Below, in pieces: positions 48,696-58,654 of a stretch of DNA of 64,000 nt. The stretch lies in NCBI GenBank assembly GCA_030691865.1, contig JAUYDL010000041.1:1-64000 (forward strand). Direction: 5' to 3'. A program made the translations under genes and the position numbers. Below the pieces are notes generated by a model. That model had not been told where the DNA came from. It was given only the letters and a program-made list of their open reading frames with translations, and searched no databases. Origin of the DNA: Candidatus Omnitrophota bacterium (GTDB lineage: Bacteria; Omnitrophota; Gorgyraeia; Gygaellales; Profunditerraquicolaceae). Within the stretch, counting starts at the first letter, position 1, and the number at the start of each line of letters is the position of its first letter.

Positions 48696-49688
48696 TTACT
48701 TCTTCATCCAGGGCATCATCTCGCGAAGACTTTTACCCACTTTTTCAATGAGATGATCATCCCCGGCTTTGATTAAACTATCAAAATTCTTGCGTCCGGT
48801 TTCATTCTCTTTAATCCACTCTCTGGCGAATTTTCCGGATTTAATTTCCTTAAGAATCTTTTGCATTTCCTTGCGTGTTTTTTGCGTGATAATTCTGGGC
48901 CCGCGGGTTAGGTCACCGTAACAGGCAGTATTAGAAACCCCCCGGCGCATTCCCGAGATACCGCGCTCCTGAATAAGATCAGTAATCAATTTTAACTCAT
49001 GCAAAACCTCAAAATAAGCAATCTCCGGCTGATAACCGGCGTCAATCAAAGTATCAAAACCAGCCTTAATCAATTCACTTACTCCGCCGCAAAGCACTGC
49101 CTGTTCGCCAAAGAGATCAGTTTCCGTTTCCTCATCAAAGGTAGTTTCGATTACCCCGGCGGTGGTAGCTTTAAGCCCCTTGGCATAAGCTAAGGCTAAA
49201 TCTTTAGCCTGGCCGCTGGCATCCTGGTAAATAGCAATTAATGCGGGCACGCCCTTGCCTTCTTCATACATCTTTCTCACTAATGCGCCCGGGCCCTTTG
49301 GAGCAACCATAAACACATCTACATTTTTCGGAGGCTTAATCTGTTTAAAACGAATATTAAACCCATGCGAAAAACAAAGCGCTTTACCTTTCTTTAAATT
49401 CGGCTTAATCGACTCCTGATAAACCTTAGACTGCACATGATCCTGAGTAAGAATCTGAATGATGTCCGCCGACTTGGCTGCCTGGTCTGCGCTTACGGGA
49501 ACAAAACCGTCCTTTTTGGCCTGTTCGAAATTAGCCGTCCCCTCCATCTCTGAAACCACTACCCTTATTCCTGAATCACGCAGGCATAATGACTGGCCAC
49601 GGCCTTGGATACCATAACCAATAATTGCCACCGTCTTATCCTTTAATAAATTTAAATCCGCATCGCAATCATAATAAATCTTAGCCAT
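48696..49688 (-). CDS. ilvC: Ketol-acid reductoisomerase, class I, possibly NADH-preferring
   Basis: A 330-residue IlvC with the Rossmann loop IGYGIQGRGQSL, APKGPGALVRKMYEEGKGVPALI, the metal ligands DEETETDLFGEQ, and E-VLHELKLI. The cofactor-specificity loop after VVV reads SEMEGTANF; the usual Arg and Ser contacts to the NADPH phosphate are replaced, and an acidic residue is present. It converts acetolactate to dihydroxyisovalerate. It lies 14 nt after ilvN. Confidence 0.95.
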   Translation of the reverse strand: MAKIYYDCDADLNLLKDKTVAIIGYGIQGRGQSLCLRDSGIRVVVSEMEGTANFEQAKKDGFVPVSADQAAKSADIIQILTQDHVQSKVYQESIKPNLKKGKALCFSHGFNIRFKQIKPPKNVDVFMVAPKGPGALVRKMYEEGKGVPALIAIYQDASGQAKDLALAYAKGLKATTAGVIETTFDEETETDLFGEQAVLCGGVSELIKAGFDTLIDAGYQPEIAYFEVLHELKLITDLIQERGISGMRRGVSNTACYGDLTRGPRIITQKTRKEMQKILKEIKSGKFAREWIKENETGRKNFDSLIKAGDDHLIEKVGKSLREMMPWMKK

Positions 49689-49702
49689 TGCTAAACCTCC
49701 CT

Positions 49703-50179
49703 TTAATTACTGATTGCCAGTTTTCCTGTTCTCACTAACTCTTTAATCCCGAATTTATTCAATTCTTCCAAAAGCTCATTGATCTGATGCTGATCACCCA
49801 CCGCCTCAATAATTGCAGTATCCGCCTTGTGATGAATAATCTTGCCCACAAATTTATTAAAAATTGCCTCAAGGCGAGGCTTATCTTTTGCCAGGAAATT
49901 TATTTTTGCCAAAACCAGTTCGCGGTCAAGATGATCTTTCTTGGTAAAATCCGTAACCGTAATCACATCGATTAATTTATTCAACTGCTTGTTAATTTGC
50001 TCCATGACCTTTTCGTCTTTGGCTTCCACCACAATGGTCATATAGGATATCGCCGGGTCAAAGGTTTCAGAAACTGCCAAGGAGGCAATATTATAACCCC
50101 GCGCGCTAAATAGCCCGGCCACCCGCGCTAAAACTCCGAATTTATTCTCCACTAATACTGCTATCGTATGCCGCATCAT
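49703..50179 (-). CDS. ilvN: Acetolactate synthase small (regulatory) subunit
   Basis: A 158-residue ACT-domain protein: RHTIAVLVENKFGVLARVAGLFSARGYNIASLAVSETFDP, followed by a second half with LARE-type KINFLAKDKPRLEAI. It binds valine and controls the IlvB subunit. It overlaps the ilvB end by 4 nt. Confidence 0.94.
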   Translation of the reverse strand: MMRHTIAVLVENKFGVLARVAGLFSARGYNIASLAVSETFDPAISYMTIVVEAKDEKVMEQINKQLNKLIDVITVTDFTKKDHLDRELVLAKINFLAKDKPRLEAIFNKFVGKIIHHKADTAIIEAVGDQHQINELLEELNKFGIKELVRTGKLAISN

Positions 50180-51843
50180 GCCAACCCTTCAATCATCTTG
50201 TTAATCGCCTGGCCCGCCGGAACCATCGGATAAACATTTTCTTCCGGTTCAATACGAAAATCTATAAAAACTGTATTCTGGGTCTGGATTGCTTTTTGCA
50301 GCGCAGCGCGCACTTCGGATTTCTTAGTTACCAGCATCCCAACCGCCCCATAACTTTGAGCCAGTAAAACATAATCCGGGCTGGTAATCGGCGTATAAGA
50401 ATAGCGTTTCTTATAAAATAACTCCTGCCACTGCCTAACCATACCTAAGAAACCATTGTTAAATATCAACACCTTCACGTTGATTTTATTGGCCACACAA
50501 GTAGCCAGCTCCTGAATATTCATCTGAATCGAACCATCTCCGGCAATATTAAAAACTTCTTTTTCAGGACACCCCAGTTTTGCTCCCATGGCCGCCGGGA
50601 ATCCAAACCCCATGGTGCCCAACCCGCCGCTAGATATAAATGTGCGCGGGGTTAAATACTGATACCATTGGCATGCCCACATCTGGTTCTGGCCTACCTC
50701 AGTACAAATTATGGCGTCACCTTTAGTTAGCTCCCAGAGTTGCTGGAGTATATACTGGGGCTTAAGCATCGCGCTATCATCTTTATAAGTTAACGGATGC
50801 TTTTTCTTCCAATCCTCTACCGTCACAAGCCACTGCGCAGTATCCGGAAGCTTCTTAATTTCAGTAATGAGTTGTTTGAGAATATTTTTGGCATCTCCCA
50901 CTATCGGGACATCTGCCCGGATATTCTTACTAATCGATGAAGGATCAATATCAATATGAATAACTTTTGCCCCGGGGGCAAAATCGTCCAGCCTTCCGGT
51001 TACCCGGTCATCAAAACGCGCTCCCACGGCAATAATTAAATCTGATTGCATGACCGCGTGATTGGCGTAAGCCGTGCCATGCATTCCCAACATACCTAAA
51101 AATAACTTATGCCTGCCAGAAAAACCACCCAACCCCATAAAAGTAGTGGTTACCGGAGCTTGAATCTTTTCCGCTAATTCTTTTAATTCCAGATGCGCGC
51201 CGGAAGTAATCACTCCGCCGCCAGCATAGATAATCGGTTTCTTGGCGCCAGAGATTAATTTTGCCGCTTTCTTAATCTGCCCGGGATGACCGAAATAAGT
51301 CGGCTGATAACTGCGTATAGTTATCTTTTCCGGCCAGATAAATTCTGTATCTGCCCGCTGCACATCCAAAGGAATGTCAACTAGCACTGGGCCGGGACGT
51401 CCGCTGGAAGCGATATAGAAGGCCTCCGCGATAGTGCGCGCCAGATCTTTTACATCTTTAACTAAGAAATTATGTTTGGTTACCGGACGGGTAATCCCTG
51501 TAACATCAGCTTCCTGGAAAGCATCATTACCGATAAGCTGCGTGCCGACCTGGCCGGTAATCGCCACCATCGGAATGGAATCCATATAAGCAGTAGCAAT
51601 TCCGGTGACCAGATTCGTTGCTCCCGGACCGCTGGTTGCCAGGCAAACCCCCACCTTACCGGTGGCGCGGGAGAATCCATCAGCAGCATGAGCTGCACCC
51701 TGCTCATGACGCGTTAAAATAAATTTAATATCAAAATCATAAAGCTGATCAAAAATAGGCAGGACCTGGCCTCCGGGATAACCAAAGATTACCTCGATAC
51801 CTTCGCGTTTTAAAGACTCTAATAATATCCTGGCACCGATCAT
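50176..51843 (-). CDS. ilvB: Acetolactate synthase large subunit
   Basis: A 555-residue TPP enzyme. The catalytic Glu is in EVIFGYPGGQVLPIFD ... RHEQGAAHAADGF. The TPP/Mg motif is GDGSIQMNIQELATC ... NNGFLGMVRQWQ, and the FAD-binding middle domain includes VGARFDDRVTGRL. It condenses two pyruvates to acetolactate, or pyruvate with 2-oxobutyrate. It starts 1 nt after ilvD without its own strong ribosome-binding site, so translation is coupled. Confidence 0.96.
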   Translation of the reverse strand: MIGARILLESLKREGIEVIFGYPGGQVLPIFDQLYDFDIKFILTRHEQGAAHAADGFSRATGKVGVCLATSGPGATNLVTGIATAYMDSIPMVAITGQVGTQLIGNDAFQEADVTGITRPVTKHNFLVKDVKDLARTIAEAFYIASSGRPGPVLVDIPLDVQRADTEFIWPEKITIRSYQPTYFGHPGQIKKAAKLISGAKKPIIYAGGGVITSGAHLELKELAEKIQAPVTTTFMGLGGFSGRHKLFLGMLGMHGTAYANHAVMQSDLIIAVGARFDDRVTGRLDDFAPGAKVIHIDIDPSSISKNIRADVPIVGDAKNILKQLITEIKKLPDTAQWLVTVEDWKKKHPLTYKDDSAMLKPQYILQQLWELTKGDAIICTEVGQNQMWACQWYQYLTPRTFISSGGLGTMGFGFPAAMGAKLGCPEKEVFNIAGDGSIQMNIQELATCVANKINVKVLIFNNGFLGMVRQWQELFYKKRYSYTPITSPDYVLLAQSYGAVGMLVTKKSEVRAALQKAIQTQNTVFIDFRIEPEENVYPMVPAGQAINKMIEGLA

Positions 51844-51844
51844 T

Positions 51845-53497
51845 TTAGCTTAATATTGCTCCCTTATCTGCTGAACTCACTAATCTAGAATAACGGGATA
51901 AATACCCGGTTTTAATTTTGGGCTCCACACTTTTCCAATGCTTAAATCTTTTTTCTATTTCAACCTTACTTAATTTAACTTCCAGCTTACGATTTGGGAT
52001 ATCAATATTTATTGTATCACCATCTTTAATAATTGCAATTGTCCCGCCTGCTGAAGCTTCCGGAGAAATATGACCGATACAGGGGCCTTTAGTCCCCCCT
52101 GAAAAACGACCATCGGTAATTAAAGCCACTGAATCCTCCAGGCCCAAACCCACAATGGCCGCGGTTGGCGCCAGCATCTCACGCATTCCCGGCCCGCCTG
52201 AGGGGCCCTCATAACGGATAACAATACAATCACCTTTTTTTATTTTATTGCTCATAATCGCCTGCATGGCTTGCTCTTCACGATTAAATACCCGGGCACG
52301 GCCAACAAACTGCATCATCTTGGCGCTGACCCCAGACTGCTTGACCACTGCTCCATTGGGCGCAAGGTTGCCGTATAGAACCGCGATCCCACCCTGCTTA
52401 TGATACGCTCGGTTTAACGGACGGATCACCTCGGAATCAAAAATAGTGGCACTATCCGCAATCTGGAACGTTTTCTGGCCGCTGGCATTTAAAGTATTAT
52501 TTAATTTAGATTTTAATCTCTTTAATACTGCCGGAATACCTCCGGCATATTCAAGATCTTCCATAAAATACTCGCCGGCCGGCTCAATAGCCGTAATATG
52601 CGGCACAGTCTTACTTATTCTGTCAAAAGTCTTTAAATCCAAATCTATACCTGCCTCATGAGCAATACTCATCAAATGCAGAACCGTATTGCTTGAGCCG
52701 CCTAATGCCATATCTACTACGATGGCATTCTCTAGAGATTTCGCCGTGATAATATCGCGCGGTTTAATATTCTGCTTGACCAACTTCACAATCTGCTCTC
52801 CACTGGCTTGGGCGATCCGGCGTTTTTTGGCAGAACCCGCTAGCGCCGTGCCACAACCAGGAATAGACATGCCCATGGTTTCGGTAAGACAAGCCATAGT
52901 ATTAGCAGTATATAACCCCTGGCATGATCCTTGCCCCGGACAAGCCTCCATCTCTAAGCAGGATAATTCCTGCAGGGAAATATCACCTTTTTTTGCCCGA
53001 GCCATACCTTCGAATGTATCATGCACAAAAGCTAGTTTTCTTTTATTAAAACGCCCCGAGAGCATTGGCCCGGCCGTAACCATGATCGCCGGGATATTTA
53101 AACGCGCTACCCCCATCAGCATGCCCGGAGTAATTTTATCACAATTAGTCAGGCAGATAATTCCGTCTAATTGATGCGCGTTAGCTACTGTTTCAATAAT
53201 ATCAGCCACAATCTCACGCAGAGCCAAAGGATAACACATTCCCAAATGACCCATGGCTATTCCGTCACAAATACCCGGCACGCCGAATAAAAACGGCACC
53301 GCTCCTGCGTAACAGATCCCCCGCTCAATAAATCTCTCCAAGTCACGCATCCCGATATGTCCGGGAATAAGATCAGTAAATGATGTGGCCACGCCGATAA
53401 ACGGCCGTCCTAAATCTTTTTTAGACAGGCCAGCGGCATATAAAAGCGCCCGATGCGGCACCCTATCCAAACCCTTTTTTATGGTATCTGAACGCAT
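51845..53497 (-). CDS. ilvD: Dihydroxy-acid dehydratase
   Basis: A 550-residue IlvD. The iron-sulfur ligands are in CLTNCDKITPGMLMG and CPGQGSCQGLYTANTM, and DGRFSGGTKGPCIGHISPEA near the C-terminus is the family signature. It makes the keto acids of valine and isoleucine. It is the first gene of the ilvD-B-N-C-leuA series, with GAGGAG before its ATG. No T-box or leader peptide is seen upstream, only a GGGAC-type hairpin. Confidence 0.96.
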   Translation of the reverse strand: MRSDTIKKGLDRVPHRALLYAAGLSKKDLGRPFIGVATSFTDLIPGHIGMRDLERFIERGICYAGAVPFLFGVPGICDGIAMGHLGMCYPLALREIVADIIETVANAHQLDGIICLTNCDKITPGMLMGVARLNIPAIMVTAGPMLSGRFNKRKLAFVHDTFEGMARAKKGDISLQELSCLEMEACPGQGSCQGLYTANTMACLTETMGMSIPGCGTALAGSAKKRRIAQASGEQIVKLVKQNIKPRDIITAKSLENAIVVDMALGGSSNTVLHLMSIAHEAGIDLDLKTFDRISKTVPHITAIEPAGEYFMEDLEYAGGIPAVLKRLKSKLNNTLNASGQKTFQIADSATIFDSEVIRPLNRAYHKQGGIAVLYGNLAPNGAVVKQSGVSAKMMQFVGRARVFNREEQAMQAIMSNKIKKGDCIVIRYEGPSGGPGMREMLAPTAAIVGLGLEDSVALITDGRFSGGTKGPCIGHISPEASAGGTIAIIKDGDTINIDIPNRKLEVKLSKVEIEKRFKHWKSVEPKIKTGYLSRYSRLVSSADKGAILS

Positions 53498-53511
53498 ATT
53501 CTCTCCTCGCT

Positions 53512-53586
53512 AGGGACGGTTCTGGAAACAAAGGAAAAGTGTCCCTTTTTAGGGGACAGTTCTGCTTTAAGTTGAGAACCGTCCCT
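53512..53586. repeat. GGGAC-type hairpin between the aldolase gene and ilvD
   Basis: Arms AGGGACGGTTCT (53512-53523) and AGAACCGTCCCT (53575-53586) enclose a second nested pair around TGTCCC and GGGGACA. The outer arms match the element at 16691-16748. Confidence 0.75.
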
Positions 53587-53596
53587 GATTCTAATT

Positions 53597-54922
53597 TTAA
53601 TCGGCGCCTTCCCCATCATGCGGTACCGCCGCGGCATGCTGACGTTTACGCACAATCACTCTTTTTAAGGTAACATATTTATCAACTAAAGCCGCATTAT
53701 TTACGGCATTAAGCTGTTTGAAAAGAAAATCGAATTTATTTTCGATCTGGCCGGCAATAGCATCGCGAACCAACTGCGGCAGGCTCATGATCTCTTTCTT
53801 GAACGGCCCCAATGCTTTCTTTCTGGTCTTATAAAAAAACTGCTCCTGGGTTTCCTCAGGCTTCGCCTCATTGGCAGCATTAACTTTGAGCCAATCATAA
53901 ATTCTATTCTTTAAATCCGCAGGAAAATGTTTGGAATCAAAAATCATATTCTGAAACTGCGTCGCCAGATGTACCTCGCAAGCTTCGCATTCCGCAAACT
54001 TATGAAATGCCTCCTCCGGCAAAGTTGAGGCGCCATGCTGTACTGCGCCAGCCAAACCAAACTCTTTGCGGGCCAGCGCAGAAATATTTTTTAAAGTCTC
54101 AAAATCTAACTTTACCTGGGCAATTGAACCATCCGGCAAGACCACTCCGCCATGAGAAGTACCTGTCTGAATAGAAATCTTGCTGATTCCCACTAAACCT
54201 TTACGCAGGCGCTGCTTAAAACCAACCATGAATGCCCGCAAATCCTCAGGCGTAGAATTTTGATGCCCTACCTCGCCGATCTCTCCGCCTACCGAAACCG
54301 TTATACCTTTGGGCTCAATGCGGCGGATAAATTGCGTCAACTTGGCGCATACTTGGTAATTTAAATACTGCTGATCGCTTACTTTAGGCTTACTTAAATC
54401 TACCAGGGTTGAGGAATCAATGTCAATATTATAAAAACCCGCACAGATGGCTTCGGTAATTATTCCCTGTAGCGCCTCTATCTCCTTATCCGGATTCTCC
54501 TGGTATTTCTTCAGGTTAGCCTGAAAGTGATCGCCCTGAATAAATACCGGACCAGTATAATTTTCTTTGATTGCAGCAGCCAGGATTACCGCAGAATACT
54601 CAACCGGAGGCTGCGCAGTATAACCCATTTCAGATTTAGCAATTTCAAAGATAAAAGTCTTGGAGTTATTCTTTTTGCCCACTCTGAATATTGCCCGGGC
54701 CAAATCATAAGTTAAACTGCGGATATTGATTGCCGGCACAGTTGAGCCGCTGAACTCTTCTTTGCCCCGCGCCATATAGTAATCCTGAATACTGGAAGGA
54801 TAAATCCCTTTCTTATAAGCAATATCGCAGATCTTCTTGGCCAATTTCTTTTTTAAAAGCACATCATCAGCCATAACTAAATTCGTCACAATTTTATCGA
54901 TCTCCAGCGGCTTTCTTCCCAT
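53597..54922 (-). CDS. Class II aldolase family protein (fructose/tagatose bisphosphate aldolase-like)
   Basis: A 441-residue protein, longer than the usual 280-360. Zinc ligand regions are FIQGDHFQANLKKYQ, GGEIGEVGHQN, QTGTSHGGVVLPDGS and GAVQHGASTLPEEAF; NIDIDSSTLVDLS precedes. The N-terminal 90 residues and the last 100 are extensions. With pfkA next in the same direction, fructose-bisphosphate cleavage in glycolysis or gluconeogenesis is the likeliest role. AAGGAG precedes the ATG. Confidence 0.85.
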   Translation of the reverse strand: MGRKPLEIDKIVTNLVMADDVLLKKKLAKKICDIAYKKGIYPSSIQDYYMARGKEEFSGSTVPAINIRSLTYDLARAIFRVGKKNNSKTFIFEIAKSEMGYTAQPPVEYSAVILAAAIKENYTGPVFIQGDHFQANLKKYQENPDKEIEALQGIITEAICAGFYNIDIDSSTLVDLSKPKVSDQQYLNYQVCAKLTQFIRRIEPKGITVSVGGEIGEVGHQNSTPEDLRAFMVGFKQRLRKGLVGISKISIQTGTSHGGVVLPDGSIAQVKLDFETLKNISALARKEFGLAGAVQHGASTLPEEAFHKFAECEACEVHLATQFQNMIFDSKHFPADLKNRIYDWLKVNAANEAKPEETQEQFFYKTRKKALGPFKKEIMSLPQLVRDAIAGQIENKFDFLFKQLNAVNNAALVDKYVTLKRVIVRKRQHAAAVPHDGEGAD

Positions 54923-55091
54923 TTGTACTTATCTCCTTATTTATATATTGAAACTGTTATTATTTTTCTCGCTCACCTTACTCACTTAACACATTTAATA
55001 CTTGTTCGTTACACTCACAAGTATTTCGCACAGTAAGTGCGCACTTGCCAATCCTATATGGCAAGGTGCGCTAAACTAAAACTAAAGGTGC
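54923..55091. other. Gap with two hairpins
   Basis: It contains ACTTGT/ACAAGT (55008-55031 region) and a GCGCA-TTGCC/GGCAA-TGCGC hairpin (about 55037-55071). No promoter of good quality is seen. Confidence 0.45.
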
Positions 55092-56057
55092 TCAAGTTAA
55101 GATTTTAATTAATTTATAGAGATTCTCAATCTTCAATTCTTTTTTCTGTATGGCCGTCTCAAAATCAACTTCGACAATCAAACCCGCGGCTAATCCTAAA
55201 GCAATATCTTCTTTACCTGCAATTAAACAATCCACTGCCGCTTTACCAAGATTTAAAGCTAACTCCCGGCTAACCGCTGTCGGCCGGCCGCCTCTTTGCA
55301 CATGGCCTAAAACCACTGTGCGCGTCTCCAGGCCGGTCATATCCGTTATTTGCCTGGCAATATCATTCGCCTTGCCTGCGCCTTCCGCAACCACAATAAT
55401 CCAGCTCATTTTCCCAACCAGATTGCCATGGACTATATCATGACAAATTGCATCCAGATTAATTTCTCTTTCAGGAATAATTATATCTTCACACCCTCCG
55501 GCGAGGGCAACAGTTAAAGCAATAAATCCGGATTCCCTGCCCATCACTTCCACCACAAAAATCCGCTCCATGCTGGTAGCCGTATCGCGGATTTTATCAA
55601 TAGCATCCAAAGCAGTATTGACTGCCGTATCCGTACCAATCGTATAATCTATACCGTTCACATCATTATCAATGGAAGCGGCGATTCCCACACAGGGGAT
55701 ATTAAATTTTTTATAAAATTCATGGGCGGCGGCAAAAGAACCATTACCACCGATAACCACTAAACCATCGATATTATTTTTTTTAATTGTCTCATAAGCC
55801 CGCTTCTGGCCTTCCTCAGTTCTAAACTCTGCACAACGCGCAGTCTTTAAAATTGTTCCGCCCTGGCCAATGATTCCCGATACAGAACGATGACTTAAAG
55901 GTTTTAGTTCTTCATTAATCAAGCCCCACCAGCCGCGAAAAACACCCATTACTTCTAGTTTCTGGCTAATCCCGTAACGCACAACAGAACGAATTGCCGA
56001 ATTCATTCCCGGAGCATCTCCTCCAGCGGTTAACACCGCAATTCTCTTAATCGCCAT
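55092..56057 (-). CDS. pfkA: 6-phosphofructokinase
   Basis: A 321-residue short-type PFK: LTAGGDAPGMNSAIRSVVR, VIGGNGSFAAAHEF, SIDNDVNGIDYTIGTDTA (catalytic Asp), FVVEVMGRESGFIAL and VLGHVQRGGRPTA. The Gly in GGNGS (not GGDDS) points to ATP rather than pyrophosphate as phosphoryl donor; Asn replaces the usual Asp of GGDGS. GGGAGG precedes the ATG. Confidence 0.93.
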   Translation of the reverse strand: MAIKRIAVLTAGGDAPGMNSAIRSVVRYGISQKLEVMGVFRGWWGLINEELKPLSHRSVSGIIGQGGTILKTARCAEFRTEEGQKRAYETIKKNNIDGLVVIGGNGSFAAAHEFYKKFNIPCVGIAASIDNDVNGIDYTIGTDTAVNTALDAIDKIRDTATSMERIFVVEVMGRESGFIALTVALAGGCEDIIIPEREINLDAICHDIVHGNLVGKMSWIIVVAEGAGKANDIARQITDMTGLETRTVVLGHVQRGGRPTAVSRELALNLGKAAVDCLIAGKEDIALGLAAGLIVEVDFETAIQKKELKIENLYKLIKILT

Positions 56058-56089
56058 ACCAAACCTCCCTACATTCTATCTACTAACTA

Positions 56090-56129
56090 CCTGCCTGCCG
56101 CCTGCCTGTCGGCAGTCAGGGCAGGCAGG
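56090..56129. repeat. CCTGCCTGCC-type nested palindrome between pfkA and ahcY
   Basis: The outer arms CCTGCCTGCC/GGCAGGCAGG (one mismatch-free 10-bp pairing) enclose an inner CTGCC/GGCAG pair. It belongs to the REP-like family at 14551 and 24872. Confidence 0.65.
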
Positions 56130-56142
56130 CTATCTACTGCTT

Positions 56143-57399
56143 TTATGTACCCATCTCCCAGCTAGCTAAATATTTCTTCTGTTCCGCGGTTAGCACATCT
56201 ATCTTTATCCCCATTGACTTAAGTTTAAGCCTGGAGATATTTTTATCGATATCTTCCGGAACCGTATAAACCTGTTTTTTCAATTTACGGTAATTCTTGG
56301 CCAAGTATCGCGCAGAAAAAGCCTGGTTAGCAAAAGACATATCCATCACGCTAGCCGGATGGCCTTCAGCGGCTGCCAAATTAATCAAACGGCCCTGGCT
56401 TAAAAGATAAATCTTGCGATTATTTTTTAAGGTATATTCATCAACAAAATCGCGAGTTGCCCGTTTAGATTTTGCAATTGCCTCTAAACCCGGGATATCA
56501 ATTTCGACATTAAAATGTCCGGAGTTAGCTACGATTGCGCCATCCTTCATTAGACTAAAGTGCTCTTTTCGAATTACATTAATATCGCCGGTAACCGTAA
56601 CAAAGATATCTCCGATCTTAGCGGCTTCGCGAAGAGGCATAACCTCAAAACCATCCATGGTCGCCTCTAAGGCCCGCAAAGGGTCAACCTCAATAACCAC
56701 GACTTTAGCACCCATACCTTTTGCGCGCATGGCCGTGCCTTTACCGCACCAACCATAACCACAAACTACAAAAGTAGACCCGGCAATTAATTTATTCGTC
56801 GAGCGGATAATCCCGTCAAGCGTAGACTGGCCTGTGCCGTAACGATTATCAAAAAGATGCTTGGTTAAAGCATCATTAACCGCAATTATCGGGTAACGTA
56901 ATTTTCCTTCTTGCGCCAAAGCCCGCAGTCGAATCACCCCGGTAGTAGTCTCCTCTGTACCGCCAATGATATTAGTATGCATTCGGGCGGGGCGCTGATG
57001 GATTGTACTTACCAGGTCTGCGCCGTCATCCATGGTAATATCCGGCTTAATGGCTAATGCCGATTTCATATGTACATAATAAGTTTTAGTATCCTCACCT
57101 TTAATCGCAAAAACCGCCACCTTTAAATCTTTTACTAAAGAAGCAGCCGCATCATCTTGAGTAGAAAGCGGATTAGATGCACACAGATAAACATCTGCAC
57201 CGCCGGATTTTAAAACATCCACCAACACTGCGGTTTCAGTAGTAACATGTAAACAGCAAGCGACCTTAAGGCCGGCTAAAGGCTTCTCTTTAGAAAATCT
57301 CTGCTTAATTAAATCCAAAACAGGCATATTTTTGGCTGCCCATTCAATTCTTAAAGCACCTTTTTTTGCTAACTTTATATCCTTAATGTCATATCGCAT
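56143..57399 (-). CDS. ahcY: Adenosylhomocysteinase
   Basis: A 418-residue AhcY. Landmarks are HVTTETAVLVDVL, DDGADLVSTIH, GGTEETTTGVIRL, VNDALTKHLFDNRYGTGQS (catalytic Lys/Asp), the NAD loop GYGWCGKGTAMRAKGMG and NSGHFNVEID. It splits S-adenosylhomocysteine to homocysteine and adenosine, recycling the product of SAM methylations. metK is the next gene upstream. Confidence 0.95.
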   Translation of the reverse strand: MRYDIKDIKLAKKGALRIEWAAKNMPVLDLIKQRFSKEKPLAGLKVACCLHVTTETAVLVDVLKSGGADVYLCASNPLSTQDDAAASLVKDLKVAVFAIKGEDTKTYYVHMKSALAIKPDITMDDGADLVSTIHQRPARMHTNIIGGTEETTTGVIRLRALAQEGKLRYPIIAVNDALTKHLFDNRYGTGQSTLDGIIRSTNKLIAGSTFVVCGYGWCGKGTAMRAKGMGAKVVVIEVDPLRALEATMDGFEVMPLREAAKIGDIFVTVTGDINVIRKEHFSLMKDGAIVANSGHFNVEIDIPGLEAIAKSKRATRDFVDEYTLKNNRKIYLLSQGRLINLAAAEGHPASVMDMSFANQAFSARYLAKNYRKLKKQVYTVPEDIDKNISRLKLKSMGIKIDVLTAEQKKYLASWEMGT

Positions 57400-57438
57400 A
57401 TATTCCCCTTATTTTAAAATTCTGTCATTGACGACCTT

Positions 57439-58608
57439 CTATATTCTTGCCGCTTGTCTTTTTAAGCTCTCTACTTTATCCAGCTTCTCCCAGTAGAATT
57501 CCGGCTCTGGTCTTCCAAAATGACCATAGCTGGCAGTTTTTCTGTAGATAGGCCGGCGTAATTTCAATGATTCGATAATTCCTTTAGGGGTAAGCTCGAA
57601 ATTCTGCCGGATCAGCTTCACTAAAGCCTCCTCTGGAAGAACAGAAGCCCCCTCGGTTTTGACCATCACCGATAAAGGCTCCGCCCGGCCGATAACATAA
57701 GCCAGCTGAATAAGGCATTCTTCCGCCAGGCCTGCCCCCACAATATTCTTGGCAATATAACGGCACATATACGCTGCGGAGCGATCAACCTTAGTCGGAT
57801 CCTTACCCGAGAATGCCCCGCCCCCATGAGCCACTGCTCCACCATAAGTATCCACAATTATTTTTCTCCCCGTCATGCCGGTATCAGATTGGGGACCACC
57901 CACAACAAATTTTCCCGTCTGATTAACAAAATACTTGGTATTCTTGTCTGCCCAACCTTTAAGGATGGGACCGGCAACCTGGCGAATAATCTCCTGACGA
58001 GATTTTTCAGTAATGCGCTTGCCGCTTTTATCCAAAATATCAACAGTATGCTGAGAAGCTAAAACCACGGAATCCACACGCACGGGCTTTCCATTGTCGT
58101 ACTCAACAGTTACCTGGGTCTTTCCGTCCGGGCCGAGGTATTTTAAAATCTTTTCTTTACGCACGGCGGTTAAACGCATAGCTAATTTTTGCGCCAACAT
58201 TAAAGCCAGCGGCATCAATTCCTTGGTCTCCTTACAAGCATAACCAAACATCATACCCTGATCCCCCGCTCCGCCGGTATCCACGCCTTGTGATATATCC
58301 GGAGACTGGGCATGAATAGCATTAAGAATGGCGCAGGTATGAAAATCAAAACCGTATTTAGGATTGTCATAACCGATCTCTTCGATTATTTTCCTGCTTA
58401 TTTCATGCACATCGATAAAACCACGGGTAGTAATCTCGCCGCCGACAATTAAAAGCCCCATGGTGACATAAGTTTCGCAGGCTACGCGCGAATAAATATC
58501 GTTCTTTAGACAAGCATCCAAGACCCCGTCTGAAATCTGATCGCACAACTTATCCGGATGCCCTTCGGTTACCGACTCTGAAGTAAAATAATGCTTCTGC
58601 ACGACCAT
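57439..58608 (-). CDS. metK: S-adenosylmethionine synthetase
   Basis: A 389-residue MetK: TSESVTEGHPDKLCDQISD, GAGDQGMMFGYACKET, and GGGAFSGKDPTKVDRSAAYMCRY (ATP and metal binding). It makes SAM from ATP and methionine. GGAGGAG precedes its ATG. No SAM riboswitch is seen; the leader has only a 12-bp hairpin. Confidence 0.97.
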   Translation of the reverse strand: MVVQKHYFTSESVTEGHPDKLCDQISDGVLDACLKNDIYSRVACETYVTMGLLIVGGEITTRGFIDVHEISRKIIEEIGYDNPKYGFDFHTCAILNAIHAQSPDISQGVDTGGAGDQGMMFGYACKETKELMPLALMLAQKLAMRLTAVRKEKILKYLGPDGKTQVTVEYDNGKPVRVDSVVLASQHTVDILDKSGKRITEKSRQEIIRQVAGPILKGWADKNTKYFVNQTGKFVVGGPQSDTGMTGRKIIVDTYGGAVAHGGGAFSGKDPTKVDRSAAYMCRYIAKNIVGAGLAEECLIQLAYVIGRAEPLSVMVKTEGASVLPEEALVKLIRQNFELTPKGIIESLKLRRPIYRKTASYGHFGRPEPEFYWEKLDKVESLKRQAARI

Positions 58609-58617
58609 GACTCCTCC

Positions 58618-58654
58618 TCATTTTTCCCCGCCTCCGGCGCTTGGGGAAAAATGA
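58618..58654 (-). repeat. Hairpin in the metK leader
   Basis: A perfect 12-bp stem TCATTTTTCCCC/GGGGAAAAATGA (58618-58629 and 58643-58654) with a GC-rich 13-nt loop, between the nucleotidyltransferase stop and metK. Its 3' arm on the minus strand lies close to the metK ribosome-binding site. Confidence 0.6.

Noticed and set aside
53498..53596. T-box or leader-peptide attenuator before ilvD
   Set aside because: No specifier or T-box sequence and no run of Ile/Val/Leu codons; the hairpin belongs to the GGGAC repeat family.
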